From an uncultured Erysipelotrichaceae bacterium (GTDB taxonomy: Bacteria; Bacillota_I; Bacilli_A; Erysipelotrichales; Erysipelotrichaceae): a DNA stretch of 45,423 nucleotides. Below are positions 1 to 9,173 of the stretch, one piece after another. The notes beneath the pieces were generated by a model. The model saw only the letters and a program-made list of their open reading frames with translations, had not been told where the DNA came from and searched no databases. The stretch covers positions 1 to 45,423 of the forward strand of contig CATJXY010000028.1 of the NCBI GenBank assembly GCA_949744505.1, read 5' to 3'. Each line of letters starts with the position of its first letter. Positions within the stretch are counted from its first letter, which is position 1. Made by a program: the position numbers and the translations under genes.

Positions 1-1
1 G

Positions 2-262
2 TCTGTTATATTATTCATTGCATTTATATTGATGTTTTTATATGAGTTATATTGGATTAGATATTTTAAAAGCGAAAAAACAATGAAAGACTTTTATAGT
101 AGCTTGCTGGGAATTCCGGTGGCAGGAGCAACTTTGCCGGTATTGGCATTTTTATTGTTGGGTATATATGGAAAAAATATATTTTTAATTATTTCAACAA
201 TAATATTGGGAATAGGACATATTGGGAACCATTTAAATCATGAAAAAGAAGCAGAAGATTAA
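2..262 (+). CDS. Small membrane protein, 5' end outside window (hypothetical)
   Basis: The reading frame is open from the left edge to a stop at 262, so the gene is truncated at its 5' end by the window. The internal TTG/ATG at 29-34 is probably not the true start. The visible product has three hydrophobic stretches, one at the extreme N-terminal edge, one around ATLPVLAFLLLGIYG and one around IFLIISTIILGIGHIG, with a short charged tail ending NHEKEAED. It looks like an integral membrane protein. I do not recognise the family and assign no function. The small gene at 281 follows after 18 bases, so the two may share a transcript. Confidence 0.6.
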   Translation, partial: SVILFIAFILMFLYELYWIRYFKSEKTMKDFYSSLLGIPVAGATLPVLAFLLLGIYGKNIFLIISTIILGIGHIGNHLNHEKEAED

Positions 263-280
263 TTTGAAAGGCATTAAAAT

Positions 281-484
281 ATGAGTAAATATGAGAGATT
301 ATGGAAGTATTTAAAAGAGAATAAAAAAGAGAATTATAAATTATCTTACGAAGAAATTAAAAACATTATCGGATTTGAAATAGATCATTCATTTTTGACT
401 TATAAGAAAGAAGCAAAAGATTTCGGATATGAAGTTAGTAAGATATCAATGAAGGGAAAAAGTGTAATTTTTAACAAAATATAA
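281..484 (+). CDS. Small hypothetical protein, 67 aa
   Basis: A 67-residue, soluble, lysine-rich protein starting MSKYERLWKYLKENKK. A GAAAGG ribosome binding site lies about 11 bases upstream of the ATG. The pattern of a Leu-Trp-Lys-Tyr-Leu helix, then LSYEEIKNIIGFEIDHSFL and a positively charged C-terminus, recalls small uncharacterised proteins (DUF7662-like) common in Firmicutes, which may be helical DNA- or protein-binding modules. This family link comes from memory of the motif pattern only. It lies 18 bases after a membrane protein gene. No terminator is evident in the 115 bases that follow. Confidence 0.6.
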   Translation: MSKYERLWKYLKENKKENYKLSYEEIKNIIGFEIDHSFLTYKKEAKDFGYEVSKISMKGKSVIFNKI

Positions 485-599
485 CTTATAATATGTAAAT
501 TGAGTTATCAAGTAAAGCCAGTGATTTTTTCTTATTATAAAAGGATGAATTTTTGTTTGATGGTAATTTTAGAAAAAAGTAGTTGAAGTTCTCAATTTC

Positions 600-608
600 T
601 GTTATAAT
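600..608 (+). promoter_or_regulatory. Extended -10 promoter of scpAB
   Basis: TGTTATAAT at 600-608 is a perfect extended -10 (TGnTATAAT). No good -35 lies at 17 bases; TTGAAG at 583-588 is too close (14 bases). Predicted start is near 615, giving a leader of about 14 bases containing the GAGGTG ribosome binding site of scpA (618-623). Confidence 0.6.
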
Positions 609-628
609 AAGAACATTGAGGTGTTAGC

Positions 629-1369
629 ATGTCGTTTCAAGTCGTATTTAATGAATTTGAAGGTCCATTGGACTTGATGTTACACTTGATCAAGGAAAAT
701 AAACTTGATCTTTTTGACTTGGAATTTGATGTGTTAGTGGATCAATATCTTTTATATCTTGAGCAGGCGGAAGCTTTGAATTTGGAAATTGATAGTGAAT
801 ATCTCGTTGAATTGGCAACAATGATTGAATACAAAAGTAAACGACTTCTTCCTAAAAAAGAAGAGGATCTTGTAGATGAATATGAAGAGGATCCGAAAGA
901 TCGATTAGTCAGAAGATTAATGGAATATCAACAGTTTAAAGATGTATCTTCTGTTTTGGAAAATTATTATAAGGAACGTCAGCTACAAATTGGTAAGCCG
1001 CTTTCATTGGAAAATGAAGAATGGATCAAGAATAATGAAAATATGCCGATCGAAGGAAATCCGTATGATCTTGTTAAAGCGATGAGCAAAGTTTTGAGAA
1101 GGCTATCTTTAAGTAAACCGATTGAAACAAAGATGAAGACAAAAGAAATCTCAGTAGATGATCGAATTCTACAAATTAAAGCGAGATGGATGGAATTACC
1201 GGAAACATTTAGTTTTGAAATGCTTTCTTCTGATTGTGAAAATGTTGAAATGGTAATCGTTACCTTTTTGGCAAGCTTGGATTTGATCAGAAGACAGGAG
1301 TTGGTATTTACCGTTGATGAGAATGATGTGATATGGTTTAAGCGAGGTGTTAAACGTGGAAATGAATAA
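629..1369 (+). CDS. scpA: Segregation and condensation protein A (ScpA)
   Basis: 246 residues, the usual ScpA length. ScpA is the kleisin subunit of the bacterial SMC condensin: its N-terminal domain binds the SMC neck, its C-terminal winged helix binds the SMC cap, and the middle binds a ScpB dimer. The N-terminus (FEGPLDLMLHLIKENKLDL) is the family signature, and the acidic central linker (KKEEDLVDEYEEDP, about residues 77-90) precedes the C-terminal domain. GAGGTG at 618-623 sits 5 bases before the ATG. The 3' end overlaps scpB, so the two are translationally coupled and share the promoter at 600. Confidence 0.95.
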   Translation: MSFQVVFNEFEGPLDLMLHLIKENKLDLFDLEFDVLVDQYLLYLEQAEALNLEIDSEYLVELATMIEYKSKRLLPKKEEDLVDEYEEDPKDRLVRRLMEYQQFKDVSSVLENYYKERQLQIGKPLSLENEEWIKNNENMPIEGNPYDLVKAMSKVLRRLSLSKPIETKMKTKEISVDDRILQIKARWMELPETFSFEMLSSDCENVEMVIVTFLASLDLIRRQELVFTVDENDVIWFKRGVKRGNE

Positions 1370-1895
1370 ATCGGCGATTTTAGAGGGATTATTATATATC
1401 GTTGGAGAGGAAGGATTGAGTGAGCAGCAAGTTGCTGATTGTATGGATATCAGCTTATCAGAAGCAGAGAATTTGTTTTTAGAACTTCAGAAAAGTTATA
1501 ATAGCGATGACAGAGGAATAGAAATTGTTCATTACGGGGAGTATTATAAATTTGTTTCTAAAGCGGAAATTCATGAATATGCTCAAAAGTTATTTGCTGA
1601 TGTTAAACAATCAAGTCTTTCGCAAAGTGCCTTGGAAACATTGGCAATTGTCGCTTATAAACAACCGATTACTCGTGTGGAAATAGAAGAAATCAGAGGT
1701 GTTGGTTGTGATATGATGCTTAGAAAATTACAAGCCAGAAATCTTATTGAAGAAACAGGCCGTTCCGATGCACCCGGAAGACCAATTCTTTATGGAGTAA
1801 CACAAGAGTTTATGGATAGTTTCAAACTTTTAAGTTTGAAAGAACTTCCTGATTTACCGACTTTTGAAAGAGAACAAGAGGATCTTTTCGATTAG
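1356..1895 (+). CDS. scpB: Segregation and condensation protein B (ScpB)
   Basis: About 179 residues with two winged-helix domains; ScpB dimers bind ScpA and complete the SMC-ScpAB complex that compacts and segregates the chromosome. The motif LSQSALETLAIVAYKQPITRVEIEEIRGV is typical. Three in-frame starts exist: GTG 1347, GTG 1356 and ATG 1362. GAGGTG at 1344-1349 lies 6 bases from GTG 1356 but 12 from ATG 1362 and overlaps GTG 1347, so I chose 1356. The gene overlaps the scpA end by 14 bases and is followed by a terminator. Confidence 0.93.
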   Translation: MEMNKSAILEGLLYIVGEEGLSEQQVADCMDISLSEAENLFLELQKSYNSDDRGIEIVHYGEYYKFVSKAEIHEYAQKLFADVKQSSLSQSALETLAIVAYKQPITRVEIEEIRGVGCDMMLRKLQARNLIEETGRSDAPGRPILYGVTQEFMDSFKLLSLKELPDLPTFEREQEDLFD

Positions 1896-1914
1896 TTTTC
1901 GAATATATTTAATA

Positions 1915-1943
1915 AAAACTTCCCGTGAAACGGAAGTTTTCTT
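1915..1943 (+). terminator. Intrinsic terminator after scpB
   Basis: A 9-bp stem AAAACTTCC (1915-1923) pairs with GGAAGTTTT (1932-1940) around an 8-base loop, followed by a T-rich run. It separates scpAB from the polA operon. Confidence 0.8.
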
Positions 1944-1960
1944 ATAAAAAGAAGAATGAT

Positions 1961-1990
1961 TTTCAAACATAGTTCGAAATGTGTTAAAAT
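1961..1990 (+). promoter_or_regulatory. Promoter of the polA operon
   Basis: TTTCAA (1961-1966), an 18-base spacer, then TAAAAT (1985-1990) with an extended TG at 1982-1983. It precedes the GGAGG ribosome binding site of polA (1997-2001) and rules out the upstream in-frame ATG at 1956, which would lie before the transcription start. Confidence 0.55.
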
Positions 1991-2009
1991 AAAAATGGAG
2001 GCTAACTAT

Positions 2010-4619
2010 ATGAAGAAATTATTGTTGATAGATGGAAATTCGATGATTTTCAGAGGATATTATGCAACTTTATATTCATCTGGAAATATGAGCAGTAAAA
2101 AAGGGATTCCAACCAATGCTGTTTATGGTTTTTCTTTGATGATGAATAAGGCACTGGAAATGATTCAGCCGGATTATATGTTAGTTGCATTTGATACAGG
2201 TAAAAAAACATTCAGACACAAGCTTTATAGTGAATATAAAGGGGGTCGAAAAGAAACTCCGGAAGATTTGATTGCACAATTTGCTGTTGTGCGTGAGATG
2301 TTAGATCAAATGAATATAAGAAGATATGAGGAAGAAGGAATCGAAGCAGATGATATCATCGGTTCTCTTGTTAATCGTTATCCCGATTTAGATATCAACA
2401 TTTTATCTAGTGATCACGATTTATTGCAACTTATCGATCCGACAACATCTGTTTGGCTCATGAAAAAAGGCATGAGTGATATTGAAAAAATGGATGAAAA
2501 AGCTCTTTTTGAACAAATGCAGATTACGCCGAGCCAAATTATTGATTTAAAAGGATTGATGGGGGATGCTTCGGATAATATTCCGGGAGTACCGAAAGTA
2601 GGGGAAAAGACTGCTTTGAAGTATTTGATTCAATATGGAACAGTTGAAGGTTTGTATGAGCATATTGATGAAGTAAAGGGTAAAATTAAAGAGAATTTGA
2701 TTGAATTTAAGGATCAAGCATTGATGTCTAAAAAACTTGCTACGATTTTTAAAGAAGTGGATATTCCATATGAACTAGAAGATTTAAAATTTGAACCGGA
2801 TTATTTTGGCCTCATGAAATTTTATCGTGAATATGATTTTAACAGCTTTATAAAAAAGTTAGAAGTTAAATTATCGGAAATAAATAAGTCAGAGGATACT
2901 TTAGAGGATACAAATGAATATATAGAAGTACCTGTTTGTCCTAAAGAACTATTGCATGACCATACTTTCCTTTATTTTGATGTCGATCAAGATCATATCC
3001 ATGCAAATATTTTAGGATTAGCATTAAAAGATGAAAAAAATTGTGTTTATATGCAAATGGAGAATGTTTTAAAGGATAAGGAACTTTTAAAATGGTTGGA
3101 AAGTGAAAAAATCAAAGTTACATATGATATAAAAAAAGTTCGTCATCAATTGGAAAAGACTGCATTAACAGTTAAGGGTCTTAAAGAAGATGTCATGATT
3201 TTAACTTTTTTGTGTGATAGCAATTGTTCTTCGTTTGAAGCGATGAAAGAAAAATTTGAATTAAGTGAACACAAAACTTTAGAAGATGTTTATGGAAAAG
3301 GAGCTAAAATGAAGCTTCCTGATTTGCATGAACAAATTGAATTTAGTTGCCAACGAGTTAATATATTGTATGATTTATACCAAATTGCATTTCCGTTAAT
3401 TCAAGAAATGAAGCTTGAAAGTTATTACAAGGATATTGAAATTCCACTTTGTGGTATTTTGTATGAAATGGAGAAAACAGGGGTTTGTGTTGATGAAAAG
3501 GTTTTAGATGATCTTGCTAAATCTTTATTGGAGAAAATACAGCGATTATCAAAAGAAATCTTTGGTTATGCAGAAGCAGAGTTTAATATTAATTCGCCTA
3601 AGCAATTAGCAGAGGTCTTATTTGATAAATTAGGACTTCCAAGTGGAAAGAAACGCTCAACGTCCGCAGATGTACTTGAAAAATTAATGATGCTTCATCC
3701 AATCATTCCATGTCTATTGGAATATCGTAAAGCGCAGAAATTGTATAGCACTTATGCTGAAGGGTTAAAAAAATACATTCAAGAAGATGGAAGAATTCAT
3801 ACTATTTATAATCAGTGTTTAACGCAAACCGGAAGGTTGAGTAGCAGTGATCCGAATTTACAAAATATTTCAGTTCGTGATGAAGAAGGGAGGGAAATAA
3901 GAAAAGCATTTCTTCCAAGCGAAAACTGTGTTATGTTAGGGTGCGATTATTCGCAAGTAGAGTTACGCGTATTAGCTCATATGGCTGATGAACAGGGATT
4001 AATTGATGCATTTAAGAGTGGTTTGGATATTCATACCAAAACCGCAATGGATGTATTTAAAATCAGGGAAGAGGAAGTCACTTCTCTTGCAAGAAGACAA
4101 GCTAAAGCAGTTAATTTTGGGATTGTGTATGGGATCAGTGATTTTGGCTTATCAGAGCAATTAGGAATATCACGATCTGAAGCAAAGCGATTTATTGAAA
4201 ATTATCTGGAAAGTTATCCGAATATTTCTAAATATATGGATGAACAAATTGAATTTTGTAAAGAACATGGTTATGTTGTGACACTTCTGAATAGAAGAAG
4301 AGAAATTAAAGAAATCCACGATAAAAACTACATGATGCGTGAATTTGGAAAAAGAGCTGCTATGAATGCACCGATTCAAGGGACTGCATCAGATCTGATT
4401 AAATTGGCTATGATCAAAATTGATAAAGAAATGAAAGAAAAAAAATTAAAGAGCAAGATGATTTTGCAAGTTCATGATGAATTGATTTTTGATGTGCCGA
4501 TTGAAGAAATTGATAGTATGAAAGACTTAATCAGTAGAAATATGGAAAATGCGATGGAATTAAATGTTCCACTTGTTGCCGAATGCGAACAAGGGAATAA
4601 CTGGTATGAGGCGAAGTAA
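2010..4619 (+). CDS. polA: DNA polymerase I
   Basis: 869 residues from the ATG at 2010, which has GGAGG 8 bases upstream; the longer in-frame start at 1956 has no binding site. The N-terminal 5'-3' exonuclease domain (about 1-290) shows GIEADDIIG, SSDHDLLQL and GDASDNIPGVPKVGEKTA. The middle domain has the 3'-5' exonuclease fold, but the metal-binding DxE motif reads FDVDQD and the remaining acidic motifs are not evident, so proofreading is probably lost, as in Bacillus PolA. The polymerase domain shows motif A (DYSQVELR), motif B (RRQAKAVNFGIVYG) and motif C (QVHDEL). It fills gaps in repair and removes Okazaki primers. First gene of a tight operon with mutM. Confidence 0.97.
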   Translation: MKKLLLIDGNSMIFRGYYATLYSSGNMSSKKGIPTNAVYGFSLMMNKALEMIQPDYMLVAFDTGKKTFRHKLYSEYKGGRKETPEDLIAQFAVVREMLDQMNIRRYEEEGIEADDIIGSLVNRYPDLDINILSSDHDLLQLIDPTTSVWLMKKGMSDIEKMDEKALFEQMQITPSQIIDLKGLMGDASDNIPGVPKVGEKTALKYLIQYGTVEGLYEHIDEVKGKIKENLIEFKDQALMSKKLATIFKEVDIPYELEDLKFEPDYFGLMKFYREYDFNSFIKKLEVKLSEINKSEDTLEDTNEYIEVPVCPKELLHDHTFLYFDVDQDHIHANILGLALKDEKNCVYMQMENVLKDKELLKWLESEKIKVTYDIKKVRHQLEKTALTVKGLKEDVMILTFLCDSNCSSFEAMKEKFELSEHKTLEDVYGKGAKMKLPDLHEQIEFSCQRVNILYDLYQIAFPLIQEMKLESYYKDIEIPLCGILYEMEKTGVCVDEKVLDDLAKSLLEKIQRLSKEIFGYAEAEFNINSPKQLAEVLFDKLGLPSGKKRSTSADVLEKLMMLHPIIPCLLEYRKAQKLYSTYAEGLKKYIQEDGRIHTIYNQCLTQTGRLSSSDPNLQNISVRDEEGREIRKAFLPSENCVMLGCDYSQVELRVLAHMADEQGLIDAFKSGLDIHTKTAMDVFKIREEEVTSLARRQAKAVNFGIVYGISDFGLSEQLGISRSEAKRFIENYLESYPNISKYMDEQIEFCKEHGYVVTLLNRRREIKEIHDKNYMMREFGKRAAMNAPIQGTASDLIKLAMIKIDKEMKEKKLKSKMILQVHDELIFDVPIEEIDSMKDLISRNMENAMELNVPLVAECEQGNNWYEAK

Positions 4620-4621
4620 TT

Positions 4622-5440
4622 ATGCCGGAACTTCCAGAGGTAGAAACCGTTGTCAGAACTTTACAAAATATGATTCAAGGAAGACGAATTGAAGATATTG
4701 AGGTAAAATGGGATAAAACGGTAGATCAAGATACAGATATATTTAAACAAAAATTGATAAATCAGCATTTTAATGAGTTTAAACGTCGTGGAAAGTATTT
4801 ATTGTTTGAAATGGATGATTGTACTCTATGTGTTCATCTTCGCATGGAAGGAAAATTTTTTGTTCAAAATAAAGATGAGGAAATTAGCAAACATGTACAT
4901 GTTATCTTCTCTTTAGATGATGGAACACAATTACGATTTCATGATACACGGAAATTCGGTAGAATGGAAGTCGTTGAAAAAAGAGAAAACTACGATGATT
5001 TGAAAGGATTGGGATTAGAACCCTTTGATTGTCGGTTGAATGTTTTATATTTGAATGAAATGCGAAAAGGGAGATCCATCAGTTTAAAACAATTTCTTTT
5101 AGATCAACATGTGATTGCCGGAATCGGGAATATTTATGCAGATGAAATCTGTTATTTAATGAGATTGCATCCGGCAACACGTATAAGTAAATTGAGTAGA
5201 AAAGATTTGCAAAATTGCATCGATTCAACACAAAAAGTACTTTTAGCAGCGATTGAAAAAGGCGGTACAACGATTCGTTCTTATACATCTTCATTAGGTG
5301 TGACCGGAAGATTTCAACTTGAAATTCAAGTTCATTCCAGAGAAAATGAACCTTGTAATGTATGTGGTACAAAAATTAAGAAAATTCAACATGCGACTAG
5401 GGGAACTTATTTCTGTCCGTGTTGTCAAAAAAGGAAATAG
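4622..5440 (+). CDS. mutM: Formamidopyrimidine-DNA glycosylase (MutM/Fpg)
   Basis: 272 residues, standard for the family. The enzyme excises 8-oxoguanine and formamidopyrimidines and nicks the abasic site. The N-terminus PELPEVETV carries the catalytic Pro2 and Glu3 (after Met removal, Pro1/Glu2). RRGKYLLFEM carries the conserved Lys, and the C-terminal zinc finger has four cysteines (CNVCG and CPCC). It begins 2 bases after the polA stop, so translation is coupled. Co-transcription with polA and coaE is the conserved Bacillus order. Confidence 0.97.
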   Translation: MPELPEVETVVRTLQNMIQGRRIEDIEVKWDKTVDQDTDIFKQKLINQHFNEFKRRGKYLLFEMDDCTLCVHLRMEGKFFVQNKDEEISKHVHVIFSLDDGTQLRFHDTRKFGRMEVVEKRENYDDLKGLGLEPFDCRLNVLYLNEMRKGRSISLKQFLLDQHVIAGIGNIYADEICYLMRLHPATRISKLSRKDLQNCIDSTQKVLLAAIEKGGTTIRSYTSSLGVTGRFQLEIQVHSRENEPCNVCGTKIKKIQHATRGTYFCPCCQKRK

Positions 5441-5443
5441 AAA

Positions 5444-6040
5444 ATGATAAAAGCAGCAATAACAGGATCTATGGGATCCGGAAAATCATATGTTTTAAAT
5501 CTTTTGAAAGAAAAAGGGTATCCGATAATCAGTGCCGATGAAATCAATCGGATTCAACTTTTAAAAGGACACGAAGGGTATACGCAGGTAGTGGAAGCTT
5601 TTTCTTGTGAGATATTGGATGAACGGCAAGAAATAGATAAAAGAAAATTGGCTTCAATTATCTTTTCAAATAATCAAAAAAAGATGTTACTGGAATCCAT
5701 CATGCATCCTTTGATTATGGAAGAGATTGAGAACTGGGCAAATTCAATAAATACAAGTCTTGTGTTTATTGAAGTACCGCTTTTATTTGAAGCCAACCTT
5801 CAGGACCATTTTGATATTTCAATAGTTGTTGTTGCAGATGAAGAAACAATTTTTGAAAGGTTATACAAAGGACGAAATATTTCAAAAGAGGAGGCTTTGC
5901 AAAGATTGAATAAGCAAATGCCGGTTATATTAAAAAAAGAGTTGGCAGATTATTGTATTGATAATAGTGTCGGAAAAGATACAAATAAACAGCTAGAGCA
6001 ATTACTTGAGAGTTTAAAGGAGAGAGAAACATGGAATTAA
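5444..6040 (+). CDS. coaE: Dephospho-CoA kinase
   Basis: 198 residues. It catalyses the last step of coenzyme A synthesis, ATP-dependent phosphorylation of dephospho-CoA at the 3'-hydroxyl of ribose. The P-loop GSMGSGKS is at residues 8-15, followed by SADEINR, a variant of the usual ADxIAR; the lid and EVPLLFEA motif are present. It starts 3 bases after mutM and overlaps dnaB by 10 bases. The NrdR repressor gene that often sits between coaE and dnaB in Bacilli is absent. Confidence 0.95.
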   Translation: MIKAAITGSMGSGKSYVLNLLKEKGYPIISADEINRIQLLKGHEGYTQVVEAFSCEILDERQEIDKRKLASIIFSNNQKKMLLESIMHPLIMEEIENWANSINTSLVFIEVPLLFEANLQDHFDISIVVVADEETIFERLYKGRNISKEEALQRLNKQMPVILKKELADYCIDNSVGKDTNKQLEQLLESLKERETWN

Positions 6041-7233
6041 GAGCAAATGACTATTATCAAGTTGAGTCAGGATTTTCTTTGAATCAAGAAATGCTGGAGT
6101 CTTTGACACTTTTATATCAACCGTTGATTGGGATTGAAGCAATAAGTTTTTATTTGACTTGTTTGGCAGAGGCAAAGAAGCAAGATCGATACCAAAATCA
6201 TATGCGATTAATCAGTTTAAGTGGGATTAACATCGATTCCTTGGAAAAAGCTCGAATAAAGTGCGAACAGTTTCAACTTATTCGAACTTTCAAAAAAACA
6301 AATCAAGAAAAAGTTCTTTATGTTTATAAGTTGAATCAACCGTTATGTGCGTCTGAGTTTCTTACTCATGAGCTTTATGGAAGATATTATGTTAAATATA
6401 TTGGTTCTAAACAAGCTGATTTAACGAAGAAAAAGTTGATTAACCCGGTTATTGATAAAAATGACTTTCAAGAGGTCAGTGCTTCGTTTGAAACAAGTAT
6501 TATGTACAGTTGGAATGAAGAAAATGAAACTGAATTTGCGAAGATTCGAGAAGTTTCGTTGAAAGAGAAAAAATTTAATAGCAATTTCGATATGAAATTA
6601 TTTTTAAGTGAAATTTCTTCACTTGTGTTTCCGGAAGTAGCAAGAACCTCTTCAAATCTTGAATTAATCGCAAATTTGGCAGATTTGTATGGGATTTCAG
6701 TTGATGATATGATTGTATTTGTCGGAAGAAGTGTGATCCTTCCATCGAATACACTTTCATCGGAAAAATTGAAATCTCTTGTTAGAAATTCAAAGAAACA
6801 GGTAAATGAGGTGAAAAGTGATAATCCATATGAATTAGCCCCGGTTGCTTTTCTTAAAAATAAGAATCATGGTATTGAGCCAACATTGAATGACAAAAAG
6901 ATATTGGAAATGTTAAGGAATGATCTTCAATTAAAACCGGAAGTAATCAATGTCTTGATTGAATATATTTTAAATATAAGTGATGGAAAATTGATACGAG
7001 GTTTTGTTGAGAGCGTTGCCGGAAGTTGGATTCGATTAAATGTCAATTCTTTATCGGATGCATTAAATATGGTTGAAATACAGAAAAAGCAGACAAAGAA
7101 GAAAAGAAGTGAAAAAGAAATGATCTTGCCGAAATATTATCAGAAAAAAGAAATAGAAAAAGAAGAAACAAATGAAGTTATAGACGAAGATGCAATTCGA
7201 GAATTGGAAGAGAAACTGAAGAAAAGAGGATAG
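6031..7233 (+). CDS. dnaB: Replication initiation and membrane attachment protein DnaB (DnaD/DnaB family)
   Basis: 400 residues. This is the Firmicutes DnaB of the DnaD/DnaB2 family, not the helicase: it acts after DnaA and DnaD to help the DnaI loader place the replicative helicase at origins. The N-terminus (YYQVESGFSLNQEMLESL) and the C-terminal DDBH2 domain (LKPEVINVLIEYILNISDGK, then VAGSWIRLNV, about residues 308-340) are recognisable. The last 60 residues are a highly charged Lys/Glu tail. AAAGGAGAG lies 6 bases before the ATG. It is directly followed by dnaI, its functional partner. Confidence 0.93.
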   Translation: MELRANDYYQVESGFSLNQEMLESLTLLYQPLIGIEAISFYLTCLAEAKKQDRYQNHMRLISLSGINIDSLEKARIKCEQFQLIRTFKKTNQEKVLYVYKLNQPLCASEFLTHELYGRYYVKYIGSKQADLTKKKLINPVIDKNDFQEVSASFETSIMYSWNEENETEFAKIREVSLKEKKFNSNFDMKLFLSEISSLVFPEVARTSSNLELIANLADLYGISVDDMIVFVGRSVILPSNTLSSEKLKSLVRNSKKQVNEVKSDNPYELAPVAFLKNKNHGIEPTLNDKKILEMLRNDLQLKPEVINVLIEYILNISDGKLIRGFVESVAGSWIRLNVNSLSDALNMVEIQKKQTKKKRSEKEMILPKYYQKKEIEKEETNEVIDEDAIRELEEKLKKRG

Positions 7234-7236
7234 GTT

Positions 7237-8145
7237 ATGAAAAATGTTGATATAAAGATACCTGAGCATCAATGTGAAAAAGATATGCAACTTTTAAAAG
7301 AAATCTATGAAGAAACTTCAATCAAGAAATTTATCCAGGAATATCATTTCGATCCATCTTTTGTGGAAAAAAATATATATACGTTTAAAAGATGGATGAA
7401 CAGTATCAAAAAGTGTCATCACTGTAAGGGTCTTCATGAATGTTCACAGGACAATATCGGATTGCATTTTGAATGTACAAATGGGGTGTTATTAACATTG
7501 GGACTTACTTCATGTGATTACAAGAGAAATCAGAATGAATTAGAAAAACATATTCGTTTTTATAAAGTCAGTGATCTTCCGAAGGAATGGTATTCTAAAA
7601 GCTTTGCTGATTTAGAAATGAAAAAGGAAACAAATTCTTATCGTGAATTGGTTAGTTTAGCTGTTGAATATTGTGATCATTCTGATCAGAAGGGATTCTT
7701 TTTGTATGGACATGTTGGGGTTGGGAAAAGTTATTTGGCTGCTCTTGTATGCAACGATCTTGCTAAACATGGTAAGAAGGTCGGATTTATTCATGTTCCG
7801 ACAATGTGTAGTCGAATGAAAAGCTATTTAGGTGAAGATGAATTCGATGAACAATTATATTGGATGAAAAATGTTGATTTTTTAGTGATGGATGATATCG
7901 GTGCGGAGAGTGCTACACCATGGATTCGGGATGAACTTCTTCTTCCAATTTTAAACTATCGTATGGAAAACAAACTTTCTACATGGTTTACAAGCAATGA
8001 GGATTATGATAGTTTATTCGATCATTATAAAAAATGCGGATCCAATACAGAAGAAATCAAAGCAGTAAGAATTATGGAAAGAATTAAAGCACTTTCAAAA
8101 GAAATTGCAGTGAATGGAAAAAACCGAAGAAATCTTGAGTTTTAA
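7237..8145 (+). CDS. dnaI: Primosomal protein DnaI (helicase loader)
   Basis: 302 residues. DnaI is the AAA+ loader that delivers the replicative helicase to the origin and to restarting forks. The N-terminal domain has a cysteine cluster (C60, C63, C69, C80, C93) matching the zinc-binding helicase-interaction domain. The AAA+ domain has Walker A GHVGVGKS (158-165) and Walker B FLVMDDIGAE. It starts 3 bases after dnaB and ends the operon; a new promoter for pfkA overlaps its stop codon. Confidence 0.95.
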   Translation: MKNVDIKIPEHQCEKDMQLLKEIYEETSIKKFIQEYHFDPSFVEKNIYTFKRWMNSIKKCHHCKGLHECSQDNIGLHFECTNGVLLTLGLTSCDYKRNQNELEKHIRFYKVSDLPKEWYSKSFADLEMKKETNSYRELVSLAVEYCDHSDQKGFFLYGHVGVGKSYLAALVCNDLAKHGKKVGFIHVPTMCSRMKSYLGEDEFDEQLYWMKNVDFLVMDDIGAESATPWIRDELLLPILNYRMENKLSTWFTSNEDYDSLFDHYKKCGSNTEEIKAVRIMERIKALSKEIAVNGKNRRNLEF

Positions 8146-8174
8146 TTAACAAATAAATAAAAAAGTGGTATTAT
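8146..8174 (+). promoter_or_regulatory. Promoter of pfkA-pyk
   Basis: TTAACA (8146-8151), a 17-base spacer, then TATTAT (8169-8174) with an extended TG at 8166-8167. It is followed by GGAGGG (8197-8202), 6 bases before the pfkA ATG. The -35 begins immediately after the dnaI stop codon. Confidence 0.75.
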
Positions 8175-8208
8175 AGTTCATGTATTGATTTGAAACGGAG
8201 GGTTTGCT

Positions 8209-9162
8209 ATGTTGAAGAAAATCGGCGTTTTAACTTCGGGCGGAGATGCTCCGGGAATGAATGCGGCAATTCGTGCTGTGGTGCGTGTTGCTGGAAAAAA
8301 CGGAATTCATGTAGTTGGAATATTGGATGGTTATAAAGGTTTGTTGGAAGGTCAATTTATTGATTTAAATAAGCCAAGTGTTTCTGATACATTGGATCGT
8401 GGAGGAACTATTTTAGGTTCTGCGCGCTTACCGGAATTTAAAGATGAAAAAGTTCAGTTAGCGGCAATTGAACAATTAAATAAAGCAGGGATTGAAGCTT
8501 TGGTCGTTATCGGTGGAGATGGTTCTTACCGTGGTGCTTTAGCTTTAACACAGCATGGAATCAATTGTATCGGTTTACCGGGAACAATTGATAATGATAT
8601 TGCGGCAACGGATTTTACAATTGGATTTGATACTGCATTGAATACAGCTGTAGAAGCTGTCGATAAGCTTCGTGATACATCTAGTTCGCATCATCGCTGT
8701 TCTGTTGTAGAAGTGATGGGAAATCATTGCGGAGATTTAGCTCTTTGGACAGCAATTTCTTGTGGTGCTGAAATCGTAATTACGCCGGAAACGGGTTATG
8801 ATGAGGTAGAAACAATAGAGAGACTTAGACAATTAGATTCTAAACGACATGCGATTGTGGTAATTAGCGAAAAAATCTGTGATGTAGAAAGTTTAGCTCG
8901 TAAAATAAGTTTAAATACCGGATTTTCTGGTCGAGCAACGGTTTTAGGACATGTTCAACGAGGAGGCAGTCCAACGCCATCTGATCGTGTGTTAGCTTCT
9001 CGAATGGCTGAGAAAGCAGTGGATTGTCTTATTCATGATATTGGCGGTCAGTGTATTTGTATTCGTGAGAATAAAATTGTAAATTTACCTATTGAACAAG
9101 CTTTAGATACTCCAAAAAAATCAAGAAAAGAGTTATATAAGCTATTTAATGAGCTTGTATAA
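8209..9162 (+). CDS. pfkA: ATP-dependent 6-phosphofructokinase
   Basis: 317 residues, the bacterial PfkA length. It phosphorylates fructose 6-phosphate to the 1,6-bisphosphate, the committed step of glycolysis. Visible motifs are SGGDAPGMNAAIR, GGDGS (102-106; the Gly-Gly-Asp-Gly type is that of ATP-dependent enzymes), the catalytic TIDND (D128) and GHVQRGGSPTPSDR. The segment equivalent to E. coli MGR (Arg171, a catalytic arginine) reads MGNHCGD, with Asn172. Co-transcribed with pyk 11 bases downstream, the standard Firmicutes arrangement. Confidence 0.96.
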   Translation: MLKKIGVLTSGGDAPGMNAAIRAVVRVAGKNGIHVVGILDGYKGLLEGQFIDLNKPSVSDTLDRGGTILGSARLPEFKDEKVQLAAIEQLNKAGIEALVVIGGDGSYRGALALTQHGINCIGLPGTIDNDIAATDFTIGFDTALNTAVEAVDKLRDTSSSHHRCSVVEVMGNHCGDLALWTAISCGAEIVITPETGYDEVETIERLRQLDSKRHAIVVISEKICDVESLARKISLNTGFSGRATVLGHVQRGGSPTPSDRVLASRMAEKAVDCLIHDIGGQCICIRENKIVNLPIEQALDTPKKSRKELYKLFNELV

Positions 9163-9173
9163 GGGAGGTAATT

